In this document: positions 1 to 6,243 of the stretch, piece by piece
Position numbering within the stretch: position 1 is the first letter of the stretch
Layout of the letters: each line of letters begins with the position of its first letter
Assembly: GCA_041485845.1 (NCBI GenBank)
Contig: JBGPKH010000075.1
Location: 1-20,875 of the forward strand
Direction of reading: 5' to 3'
DNA: 20,875 bases
Source of the DNA: OMOG01 sp041485845
GTDB taxonomy: Bacteria > Acidobacteriota > Terriglobia > Bryobacterales > Bryobacteraceae
Notes under the pieces: model-generated
What the model saw: the letters and a program-made list of their open reading frames with translations, nothing else
The model's database searches: none
Told to the model about the DNA's origin: nothing
Program-made: the position numbers and the translations under genes

Positions 1-433
1 CGTTCGGCGAGATTGCCGCGGGTGTGAAGCCTTCGTTCCCCGGAAGCACGCCGAGCTCCGCCGCCGGGAACTGGGGGCACTCGATTCCCTCGCATCGGAC
101 CGCGTCCCCGGTGACGATCAATCGGGCCTGCACCTCGCCTTGAATCCGCCTCACCAGTTCGATGGAGGATCGATAGTCCACTGGAACGACCTGAATCCCT
201 CGCGCTACGCAACCCCAAAAAGCACATACCCACTCGGGGCGGTTTTCGGCCCACAGCATGACGCGGTCGCCCTTCTGCAATCCTGATCGGTCGAGATGCG
301 CCGCGAATGCCGCGATCCGGCGGTACAGATCTTCGTAACTGAGCTTCCACGTACGAAAGCCGTTATAGAAACGCAGAGCTTCACGTTCCTTCAGCCGGCG
401 GATTTCCGCAATGACATCTAGAAGAGTCTGCAT
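1..433 (-). CDS. AMP-dependent acyl-CoA synthetase/ligase, N-terminal part (cut by window edge)
   Basis: The gene starts at the ATG at 433-431 and runs off the left edge, so only about 144 N-terminal residues are visible. The reading includes 'RFYNGFRTWKLSYEDLYRRI', then 'GDRVMLWAENRPEWVCAFWG' and 'GIQVVPVDYRSS'. These are the characteristic opening blocks of the ANL superfamily: the early 'TW.EL' strand, the 'GDRV....N.PEW..A..G' helix, and 'G...VP.D'. Members adenylate a carboxylate with ATP and transfer it to CoA. The phosphate-binding loop, adenylation motifs and C-terminal lid lie outside the window, so substrate cannot be judged. It begins 20 nt after the DUF1501 stop on the same strand and is probably the third gene of that transcript. 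A long-chain fatty acyl substrate is the usual guess for this N-terminus, but that is inference. Confidence 0.85.
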   Translation of the reverse strand, partial: MQTLLDVIAEIRRLKEREALRFYNGFRTWKLSYEDLYRRIAAFAAHLDRSGLQKGDRVMLWAENRPEWVCAFWGCVARGIQVVPVDYRSSIELVRRIQGEVQARLIVTGDAVRCEGIECPQFPAAELGVLPGNEGFTPAAISPN

Positions 434-453
434 TTTCGGCTGGAACGAAGCGA

Positions 454-1905
454 TTAGCTGCTCACAATTTGCGGGATCGGATCCCCATACACATCCGTTA
501 GCCGCATGTTGCGGCCATTGTAGAGATAGGTCAGCCTGGTGTGGTCCATCCCTAGCAGGTGCAGCATGGTGGCGTGCAGATCGTGAATCGCGATGGGCTG
601 CTGCTCCGCCTTGTAGCCGAACTCGTCGCTGGTTCCGATGATCTGGCCGCCCTTGACTCTCGCGCCGGCCATCCACACCGTCATGGTTCCGGGATTGTGG
701 TCGCGCCCCACGCCTTTCTGCGAAATCGGCATGCGCCCGAACTCGCCGTGCCAGACTACCAGGGTCGAATCGAGCAGACCGCGCGACTTCAGGTCGGTCA
801 GCAGCCCGGAGATCGGGCGGTCCACCTGGGCCGCGTTGCGGGTGTGGTTGTCCTTCAGGTCGTCGTGCGCGTCCCACGTGTCGCGGTTCTGCTGGCCGAT
901 ACCCCCGTGATAAAGCTGCACGAAGCGCACGCCGCGCTCCACCAGGCGGCGCGCCATGAGACACTGCCGGCCGAACGGCTCGGTGATCTTCTCATCGAGT
1001 CCGTACAGCTTGCGCGTGGCTTCCGATTCGCTGTTCACGTCGACCGCCTCCGGAGCGCAGCCCTGCATGCGAAACGCCAGCTCGTACGATGAGATGCGCG
1101 CCGCCAGCTCGGAACTCCCGGGATAGTTCTTCAGATCGAGGTCGTTCAGCTTGGCGAGCAGATCCAGGCGGTCGCGCTGCTGCTCCGGGCTCACTGCGGC
1201 CGGCGGCTTCAGGTCGATGATGGGATCGCCGGCGGAGCGGAAAACGGTGGCCTGGTAAGCCGCGGGCATGTATCCCGCGCTCCAGTTGGAGGGCCCGCCC
1301 AAGGGCCCGCCGCGATGATCGTAGATCACGACGAACGCCGGCAGGCTCTGGTTCTCCGAACCGAGCCCATACGTCACCCACGACCCCACGCTGGGGAGCC
1401 CCATCTGAATCTTCCCGGTATTCAGCTCATAGGTGGCCTGCACGTGGTCGTTCGATTTTCCATAGACCGATCGCAGAAACGCCAACTCATCCACGTGCTG
1501 CGCCAGGAGTGGGAACAACTCGCAAACGTCCATCCCGCACTGTCCATACTTGCGGAACGAAAACGGGCTGGGCATGAGCGGGCCGGGATCTCCCTGGCGG
1601 ACGACGATCTCGCCTTTGCCGGTGAGCGGCTGCCCGGCATATTTCCCAAGCGCCGGCTTGGGGTCGAAGGTATCGACATGGCTGACCCCGCCGCTCATGA
1701 ACAGCGAGATCACGTTCTTAGCGCGCGGAGCGAAGTGCGGCTTTTTCGGTGCGTAGGGATTATAGCCGGTGGCCTTGGCGTCGCACGCAGCGCCTTGAGT
1801 GGCGCCCAGCAGACCATCCTGGTGCAGCAGATACGCCAGCGCCAGGCCGCTCACACCGCCGCCGGATTGAAACAGGAAATCGCGCCTGGACCAGAAGTTT
1901 TTCAT
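454..1905 (-). CDS. DUF1501 family protein, Tat-exported, sulfatase-like fold
   Basis: This is a 483-residue protein starting at 1905, 3 nt after the upstream stop codon. The N-terminus has a twin-arginine signal, 'SRRDFLF' at residues 6-12, followed by a hydrophobic stretch. Family blocks follow: 'VISLFMSGGVSHVDTFDPKP', 'HVQATYELNTG', 'LPSVGSWVTYGLG', 'FVQLYHGG', 'DTWDAHDDL', 'VVWHGEFGRMP' and 'GRDHNP'. DUF1501 proteins belong to the alkaline-phosphatase/sulfatase-like superfamily. The Asp/His-rich blocks are probably metal ligands, but the reaction is not established. In Planctomycetes, Verrucomicrobia and Solibacter-type Acidobacteria the gene is routinely paired with a PSCyt/PSD1 gene, as here. 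The product should act outside the cytoplasmic membrane. Length is normal for the family and no disruption is visible. Confidence 0.93.
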   Translation of the reverse strand: MKNFWSRRDFLFQSGGGVSGLALAYLLHQDGLLGATQGAACDAKATGYNPYAPKKPHFAPRAKNVISLFMSGGVSHVDTFDPKPALGKYAGQPLTGKGEIVVRQGDPGPLMPSPFSFRKYGQCGMDVCELFPLLAQHVDELAFLRSVYGKSNDHVQATYELNTGKIQMGLPSVGSWVTYGLGSENQSLPAFVVIYDHRGGPLGGPSNWSAGYMPAAYQATVFRSAGDPIIDLKPPAAVSPEQQRDRLDLLAKLNDLDLKNYPGSSELAARISSYELAFRMQGCAPEAVDVNSESEATRKLYGLDEKITEPFGRQCLMARRLVERGVRFVQLYHGGIGQQNRDTWDAHDDLKDNHTRNAAQVDRPISGLLTDLKSRGLLDSTLVVWHGEFGRMPISQKGVGRDHNPGTMTVWMAGARVKGGQIIGTSDEFGYKAEQQPIAIHDLHATMLHLLGMDHTRLTYLYNGRNMRLTDVYGDPIPQIVSS

Positions 1906-1908
1906 GGC

Positions 1909-4500
1909 TCACCGCACGTAGAGAAACTCGTTCAGGTTCAGCAGCACATGGGTAAAGTCGGCGAGCGACCTCTTTTGCAGGAAGTCCACGGCGAGCTTGG
2001 CTTCGTCCTCGCGCGGCGGCCGCGAGAGCGCGATCCGGTACGCCAGATCGACCTGCTTTGCGGAATCCGCCGGCGCCGCTTCCTTCACCCGATCGGCGAA
2101 GAGCTTGGCTTGCCGCAGCACCAATTCGTCGTTCAGCAGTGCGAGCGCCTGCGTCGGAACCGTGGATACATTCCGGCGTCCGCAGCTGGTATTCTGATCG
2201 GGCAGGTCGAACACCTCGAACATGGGGAACGGAAGACCGCGCTTGCGATAGACGTAGACGCTGCGGCGCCAGTTCTGCGGCCCGTCTTCCTCTCTCTTCC
2301 AGATGCCTCCCGACATGGATGCCAGGATCTCGCCCGGAATGTGCGGGAACACCGGCGGGCCGCCCATTTTCAGGTCCAGCGCGCCGCTGGCCGCCATCAT
2401 GGCGTCGCGCACGATCTCGGCGTCCAGCCGCTGGATGGGGAATCGCCACAGGTCGTGATTCTCGGGATCTTTCGCGACGGCAACCGCATCCTGGTATTGC
2501 GACGACATGCGCCAGGTTTCCGACGTCAGGATGAGGCGGTGCATCTGCTTGACGCTCCAGCCGCGGCTGATGAATTCGACAGCCAGCCAGTCGAGCAACT
2601 CGGGGTGCGTCGGCTTCTCGCCCATTTTGCCGAAGTTATCCAGCGTGGCGACGATTCCCTGCCCGAAGTGGTGACTCCAGATGCGGTTGACGATCACCCT
2701 GGCGGTCAGCGGGTTTTCCGGCGAGCCCAGCCATTCGGCCAGCGCCCTTCTCCGCCCCGAGGTGCGGCCATCGGCGGGCGGAATCTCGACCGGCGGGTTG
2801 CCGCTCGTGATCACGCCGATGAAGCCAGGCTTCATCAGGGGGCCGCGGCTCCCGGAATCGCCGCGAATCAGGAAATAGGAAGGCGGCGCCTGATAACGGC
2901 CCGGCCCTTGGAACAAAAAACTGCCTTCGATGGCCTCGCGCTTCACGCCCTTGCCAAAGGCGGGCTCGTCGCCCGGGCCGTCGGGAACGAAGCGGTAATC
3001 GCCGTCGGTGACGATGGCGGCCATGGGAAGCGGCTTCGGCCGGTCGTTTTGTAGCGCCCGGATCTGCTCGTTGAGCGCCTTCTTCTGCGCCAGATCTTCG
3101 GAGGGCATTGCACGGTCAATTTCGTCGCTGGAAACCGAAGTGGTGCGAATCACCTGACCCGCGAGTAACGCTTCTCCCGGCGTGCGCTTCTCTTCCGGAA
3201 TCGCAATGGCCCGCTGCACGTTCTCCGGATATTTCTTGTACTTTACGTGCGCCAGTTTGGTGCGATAAGGATCCTCGATCTGGCGCACCTTCTGCCGCAA
3301 AGACGCGATTTTGCCATCGATCTCCGCGGTCTTCTTCTGGTACGCTTCGGCCTGCTCCTTCGGCGCCAGCGGATAATCCGTCTCCACGTACCCGAACAGC
3401 GAGGCCTGCATCCGGTAATAGTCGAGCTGCGAAATCGGATCGAACTTGTGGTTGTGGCAGCGCGCGCAATTCACCGTAAGTCCCAGAACGCCGCGGCCGA
3501 TGGCGCCGATCATGTCGTCGAGATACTCGTACCGGAACTGCGGATTGTCTTTCTCGCGATATCCCACCTTGGCATAGCTGCGCAAGAATCCCGTCGCAAT
3601 CATGCTGTCGCCGGTGACGCGAGCAAGCTCATCGCCGGCAATCTGCTCCGCAAGAAAGGTGTTGTATGGCTTGTCCTGATTGAAGGCGCGGATGACATAG
3701 TCGCGGTAGCGCCAGGCGTTGGGCCGGTCGAAATCGTGCTCGAAGCCGTTGGAGTCGGCGTAGCGCGCCACATCCAGCCAGTGACGTCCCCAGCGCTCTC
3801 CGTAGTGCGGCGAGGCGAGGAGCTTGTCGATCAGGTCCTCCCAGGCACGCGGCGAGTTGTCGGCCAGGAATGCGGCGGTTTCGGCCGGAGTCGGGGGCAG
3901 CCCGATCAGGTCCATGTAGGCCCGCCGCACGAGCGTGGTCCGATCGGCTCGCGGGGCGGCCTGGATGCCGTAGTCGCGGCGCGACTTTTCCAAAAAGCGA
4001 TCGATGGGATTGGTCAGGTCTCCGGAAGCAACCGGCACGGGAGCCTGGACCGGCTTCTGGAACGCCCAATACCGGCGCGCTTCGCCCGAGATTGGCATCT
4101 CCTCGATGGCGAGCTCGGTGGCTTTCGTTTCGGCCGCCGCATCCCATACTGCGCCCTGGTTGATCCACTCCCGGATTGTGGCAATCTGGTCCGCCGTGAG
4201 CTTGCCGTCCATCGGCATGGACGGCTTCTCGAGTCCCGACACCAAGCGGTAGAGTCGGCTCTCCTCGGCCTTCCCCGGGACAATTGCGGCGCCTCGTTGG
4301 CCGCCTTTCAGGGCGGCATCGCGCGTCCGCAGGTCGAGCTTGGAAAGCTGAACGGCCGCGCCGTGACACTTCCAGCACGAGTTCTCGAATACTGGCCGGA
4401 TGTCGGACGTGAAAGAAACGGGCCGGTCCGCCGCCCCCATGGACATCGCCGCGCTCAAACCCCAACCCAGCCAGAGGTTAATCCGTCGCGTAATCGGCAT
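1909..4500 (-). CDS. PSCyt1-DUF1549-DUF1553 (planctomycete cytochrome C / PSD1) exported protein
   Basis: This is an 863-residue protein. I chose the ATG at 4500 because a signal peptide follows at once ('NLWLGWGLSAAMSMGAADRP'). The open frame extends to 4842, but that part reads through repeat DNA. Domains in order: a planctomycete cytochrome C domain with one haem-type motif CWKCH (C42, C45, H46); a DUF1549 domain, about residues 160-365, containing a second CxxCH (C345, C348, H349 in 'CARCHNHKFDP'); a short charged helix around 375-410; and a DUF1553 (PSD1) domain from about 585 to the end ('LTARVIVNRIWSHHFG', 'PTHPELLDWLA', 'STVPTQALALLND'). The family is thought to take part in extracytoplasmic redox-linked polymer degradation, but no reaction is proven. 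It is the first gene of an operon with DUF1501 and the acyl-CoA synthetase. A TATACT box (4525-4520) lies 19 nt upstream, with no clear Shine-Dalgarno sequence. Confidence 0.92.
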   Translation of the reverse strand: MPITRRINLWLGWGLSAAMSMGAADRPVSFTSDIRPVFENSCWKCHGAAVQLSKLDLRTRDAALKGGQRGAAIVPGKAEESRLYRLVSGLEKPSMPMDGKLTADQIATIREWINQGAVWDAAAETKATELAIEEMPISGEARRYWAFQKPVQAPVPVASGDLTNPIDRFLEKSRRDYGIQAAPRADRTTLVRRAYMDLIGLPPTPAETAAFLADNSPRAWEDLIDKLLASPHYGERWGRHWLDVARYADSNGFEHDFDRPNAWRYRDYVIRAFNQDKPYNTFLAEQIAGDELARVTGDSMIATGFLRSYAKVGYREKDNPQFRYEYLDDMIGAIGRGVLGLTVNCARCHNHKFDPISQLDYYRMQASLFGYVETDYPLAPKEQAEAYQKKTAEIDGKIASLRQKVRQIEDPYRTKLAHVKYKKYPENVQRAIAIPEEKRTPGEALLAGQVIRTTSVSSDEIDRAMPSEDLAQKKALNEQIRALQNDRPKPLPMAAIVTDGDYRFVPDGPGDEPAFGKGVKREAIEGSFLFQGPGRYQAPPSYFLIRGDSGSRGPLMKPGFIGVITSGNPPVEIPPADGRTSGRRRALAEWLGSPENPLTARVIVNRIWSHHFGQGIVATLDNFGKMGEKPTHPELLDWLAVEFISRGWSVKQMHRLILTSETWRMSSQYQDAVAVAKDPENHDLWRFPIQRLDAEIVRDAMMAASGALDLKMGGPPVFPHIPGEILASMSGGIWKREEDGPQNWRRSVYVYRKRGLPFPMFEVFDLPDQNTSCGRRNVSTVPTQALALLNDELVLRQAKLFADRVKEAAPADSAKQVDLAYRIALSRPPREDEAKLAVDFLQKRSLADFTHVLLNLNEFLYVR

Positions 4501-4519
4501 TGCGAGTCGCTTTGGAGAT

Positions 4520-4525
4520 AGTATA
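4520..4525 (-). promoter_or_regulatory. Candidate -10 box (TATACT) of the PSCyt/PSD1 operon
   Basis: On the minus strand TATACT lies 19 nt upstream of the ATG at 4500. No convincing -35 hexamer is seen. If used, the transcript would have a leader of only about a dozen bases without a Shine-Dalgarno sequence. Confidence 0.4.
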
Positions 4526-4582
4526 CTCCTCAGGCGCGCTTGCGGGGTGACAGACACTCCGGGTACTCCAGGCGCTCCGGGT

Positions 4583-4610
4583 GACAGACCACAAAAACCG
4601 ATGGTCTGTC
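4583..4610 (+). repeat. Hairpin repeat, 9-bp stem and 10-nt loop (copy 1 of 3 in the window)
   Basis: The arms GACAGACCA (4583-4591) and TGGTCTGTC (4602-4610) are exact reverse complements around the 10-nt loop CAAAAACCGA. The same architecture and a similar loop recur at 8235-8262 (opposite orientation) and 8279-8306. A half-copy, GGTGACAGAC, precedes it at 4546-4555. Confidence 0.8.
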
Positions 4611-4632
4611 CCACGGCCGCATAATTCGGACC

Positions 4633-4794
4633 GTGAAGCTCTGCGTCATCCTTGCCGCTTCCGCAGTCGTACTCGCTGCCGGCTTGGCTGCCGGTCAATT
4701 TGCGCGGCCAGCCGGAGGTGCGGGCTATGCTTCCGCGGTCGTACTCGCTGCCGGCTTGGCTGCCCAGGAGACCGCGGACACCATCTTGTGGTGT
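4633..4794 (+). pseudogene. Possible remnant of a gene start encoding a signal peptide (duplicated)
   Basis: From the GTG at 4633 the plus strand reads 'MKLCVILAASAVVLAAGLAA', which looks like a signal peptide. A second partial copy 72 nt on reads 'SAVVLAAGLAAQETADTILW'. The 'ADTILW' ending resembles the start of exported amidohydrolases (ADTIL.NG.I), but nothing family-like follows. CATAAT sits just upstream at 4619-4624. This may be a truncated gene start with an in-frame duplication, or simply a dispersed repeat that happens to be open in this frame. I cannot decide without a search. Confidence 0.25.
4657..4764 (+). repeat. 36-nt direct repeat, two copies 72 nt apart
   Basis: Positions 4657-4692 and 4729-4764 match at 35 of 36 bases; the only difference is A at 4665 against G at 4737. 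The core is GTACTCGCTGCCGGCTTGGC. The 36 nt between the copies is unrelated. The repeat contains the short inverted repeat GCCGGC and lies in the upstream region of the PSCyt gene. With copy 1 of the hairpin family it accounts for most of the 335-bp non-coding stretch 4501-4835. Confidence 0.8.
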
Positions 4795-4835
4795 ACCGCA
4801 GCCGCGCGATGGCGGAATAACGATTGGCCGCCACC

Positions 4836-5648
4836 TCAGCATCTCGAAGCGACTCCAACGGCAGGCCCAGCCCAGCGGCGTGCTCTTGAGGAATGGGACG
4901 GCCGGGACAGCGGCTTGCGCCGCTTCCAGGTGAGTGGCGAAGCCGAGGTGGCGATCGAACCCCGAGTGCGGACCAGCGGAGGGTGCTCGCAGTGCGAGGA
5001 CGCGGCGGGGCGCTGGGGGTCAGTTTGCGGATCGAGATCGGCGAGGGGGTCGGACTGGGGGGCCGGCTGATTCGACGGAACGAAGCCAATTTCGGGATTC
5101 ACTGGTTCGGCATCAGGAGGTTGCGGAGGAGGGGGGAGTGGCGGATCGGGCTCGGGCTGGGCCTCGACGGGCGGGTTCGCCTTCTCGCGGGCGGCCTGGA
5201 GGCGGGTAAGCTCTTTCAGATTGCAGCGGAAATCGCGGGAGACAGCGTCATAGCGGCGCTGGTAGCGGGAGAAGGTCATGCTGCTGTAGTCATAGGCATC
5301 GCCCAGGAACGTGGCTTTATCGAGGTCTTGACGCCGGTCCATGCGGGCAAACTGGCGCTCCCACAGGTGAGCTTCGACCCTGGGAAGGCGGCGGAGCAGC
5401 CAGGCGCCGGAAACGAGGCTGTCGACGAGGGTCTGCTCGCCGGCGGTTTGGGGTTGGTAGTCTTCCTGGTATTGCGCGGCGAGGGCATCGAGGGAGTCGG
5501 GGGTCTCGCCGCGGATGATGACGGAATTAGCGTAGAGTCCGGATTTGAGCGCGTTCATGCGCGAGGCGGCCTTGCCCGCAGCGGAGGTGGGGCCGGTGGA
5601 TTTTTCGGAGTTACGACGGTTGGCGTCGGTTTGGGCTTGGGTAGTCAT
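4836..5648 (-). CDS. Hypothetical protein of the 'ANRRN..KSTGP..GKAASR.NALK.G' family
   Basis: This is a 270-residue protein of unknown function. The N-terminus reads 'ANRRNSEKSTGPTSAAGKAA' then 'SRMNALKSGLYA' (residues 9-40), followed by 'LVDSLVSGAWLLRRLPRVEA' and a helical, Arg/Tyr-rich block to about residue 157. From recollection, this N-terminal pattern marks a multicopy family common in Acidobacteria and Planctomycetes with no assigned reaction. The basic, Asn/Arg-rich start suggests nucleic-acid binding, but that is a guess. Residues 158-215 are Pro/Asp/Gln-rich and probably disordered. The last 60 or so residues are Ser/Arg/Trp-rich and look unlike the rest, so the natural C-terminus may have been lost. 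The ATG at 5648 follows GAAGAGATTC, a plausible Shine-Dalgarno region that can pair with an upstream copy. No signal peptide or membrane segment is seen. Confidence 0.7.
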   Translation of the reverse strand: MTTQAQTDANRRNSEKSTGPTSAAGKAASRMNALKSGLYANSVIIRGETPDSLDALAAQYQEDYQPQTAGEQTLVDSLVSGAWLLRRLPRVEAHLWERQFARMDRRQDLDKATFLGDAYDYSSMTFSRYQRRYDAVSRDFRCNLKELTRLQAAREKANPPVEAQPEPDPPLPPPPQPPDAEPVNPEIGFVPSNQPAPQSDPLADLDPQTDPQRPAASSHCEHPPLVRTRGSIATSASPLTWKRRKPLSRPSHSSRARRWAGPAVGVASRC

Positions 5649-5649
5649 G

Positions 5650-5727
5650 GAATCTCTTCCTGATTCAACTCCAGCACGGCGTTTTGGGATGCAGGCTGGG
5701 GAGTGAGCTAAGTGGTTGAAGAGATTC
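5650..5727 (-). promoter_or_regulatory. Inverted repeat that could hide the ribosome-binding site of the 4836-5648 gene
   Basis: GAATCTCTTC at 5650-5659 and GAAGAGATTC at 5718-5727 are exact reverse complements separated by 58 nt. In the minus-strand mRNA the gene-proximal arm reads GAAGAGATTC and ends one base before the ATG, so it contains the only Shine-Dalgarno-like stretch. Pairing with the upstream arm would sequester it. Confidence 0.45.
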
Positions 5728-5998
5728 AGAAAATTTTGTCCAAAAACTTGTGACCGTATTTTTCTGGGTAGCTCATTCTGGGGGAAATCCAGGAAAACGA
5801 GCCCCGTTTAGAAAACTATTCGACGGACATGCCGGAGTTCATCTGTTGGGTGAGAGCCAAACGCCACGGCCCTTTCCCGATCCGGCGAGTCGGCCAGCCT
5901 GGGTCTCGGAGACTCCCCGACAGTGCTGGCCAGCCTGGCGCCGGCGCTGCGGATTTTGCGCCTGGATCCGGCGCGTACGCCGCGCAGCGAGTAGCGCC

Positions 5999-6066
5999 GG
6001 CGGCTGTTGAAGCCGCCCCCTGCCTGCCAGCCGGTGGCCGAAGTCGCGGGCAGGCTAAATGCCCGC
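5999..6066. repeat. Two adjacent GC-rich hairpins
   Basis: GGCGGCT-GTTGA-AGCCGCC (5999-6017) has a perfect 7-bp stem and 5-nt loop. GCGGGCA-GGCTAAA-TGCCCGC (6046-6066) has a perfect 7-bp stem and 7-nt loop. They lie 28 nt apart in a non-coding stretch. Each loop side carries a GAAGCC- or GCTAAA-type sequence, as often seen in dispersed palindromic elements of GC-rich bacteria. Confidence 0.65.
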
Positions 6067-6183
6067 TCCACTCCACTGAGTCAATGGGCTAACGTCAGTG
6101 AGTCAGTGCAGGACATACCTACAGGTGAGTTCCTTAACCCCACGGCTGCTAACGCGGGAACCTATCCATCGTTATCGCCCTGC

Positions 6184-6189
6184 TATACT
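6184..6189 (+). promoter_or_regulatory. Candidate -10 box (TATACT) of the protease gene
   Basis: TATACT lies 54 nt upstream of the ATG at 6244. A second, weaker TAGAGT is at 6226-6231. No good -35 element or strong Shine-Dalgarno sequence is visible. Confidence 0.35.
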
Positions 6190-6243
6190 CCAATTCCAAC
6201 CTTGTCCCGCGGAATCCTCGCGCCGTAGAGTCAGCCTATAGAC

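Larger units (their letters stand above)
5649..6243. other. 595-bp intergenic region with several repeats, divergent promoters expected
   Basis: This gap separates a minus-strand gene from the plus-strand protease. It holds the 10-bp inverted repeat 5650-5727, an 11-nt direct repeat GGCCAGCCTGG at 5892-5902 and 5928-5938, a small palindrome GTCTC-G-GAGAC at 5903-5913, and the paired hairpins at 5999-6066. A TATACT box lies at 6184-6189. Short open frames of about 86 codons on both strands have no signal peptide, ribosome site or recognisable family, and I do not call them genes. Confidence 0.6.

Noticed and set aside
1315..3054. 579-codon open frame on the plus strand opposite the DUF1501 and PSCyt genes
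   Set aside because: It lies antisense to two well-supported genes, has no family resemblance, and is an expected by-product of high-GC codon use.
3247..4521. 424-codon plus-strand frame opposite the PSCyt gene
   Set aside because: Antisense shadow of a gene with clear cytochrome and PSD1 domains.
4657..4764. CRISPR array
   Set aside because: Only two repeats, no third copy, and no cas gene nearby; the spacing is a single direct duplication.
4501..4842. N-terminal extension of the PSCyt protein to 4842
   Set aside because: It reads through the hairpin and direct repeats, lacks family resemblance, and would bury the signal peptide that starts at 4500.
4893..5663. 256-codon plus-strand frame, Gly/Val-rich, opposite the 4836-5648 gene
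   Set aside because: The minus-strand reading has a recognisable family N-terminus and a ribosome site; the plus reading has low-complexity Gly/Val content and neither.
5816..6092. Overlapping 86-87-codon frames on both strands in the 5649-6243 gap
   Set aside because: They run through direct repeats and hairpins, have no ribosome site and no recognisable protein features.
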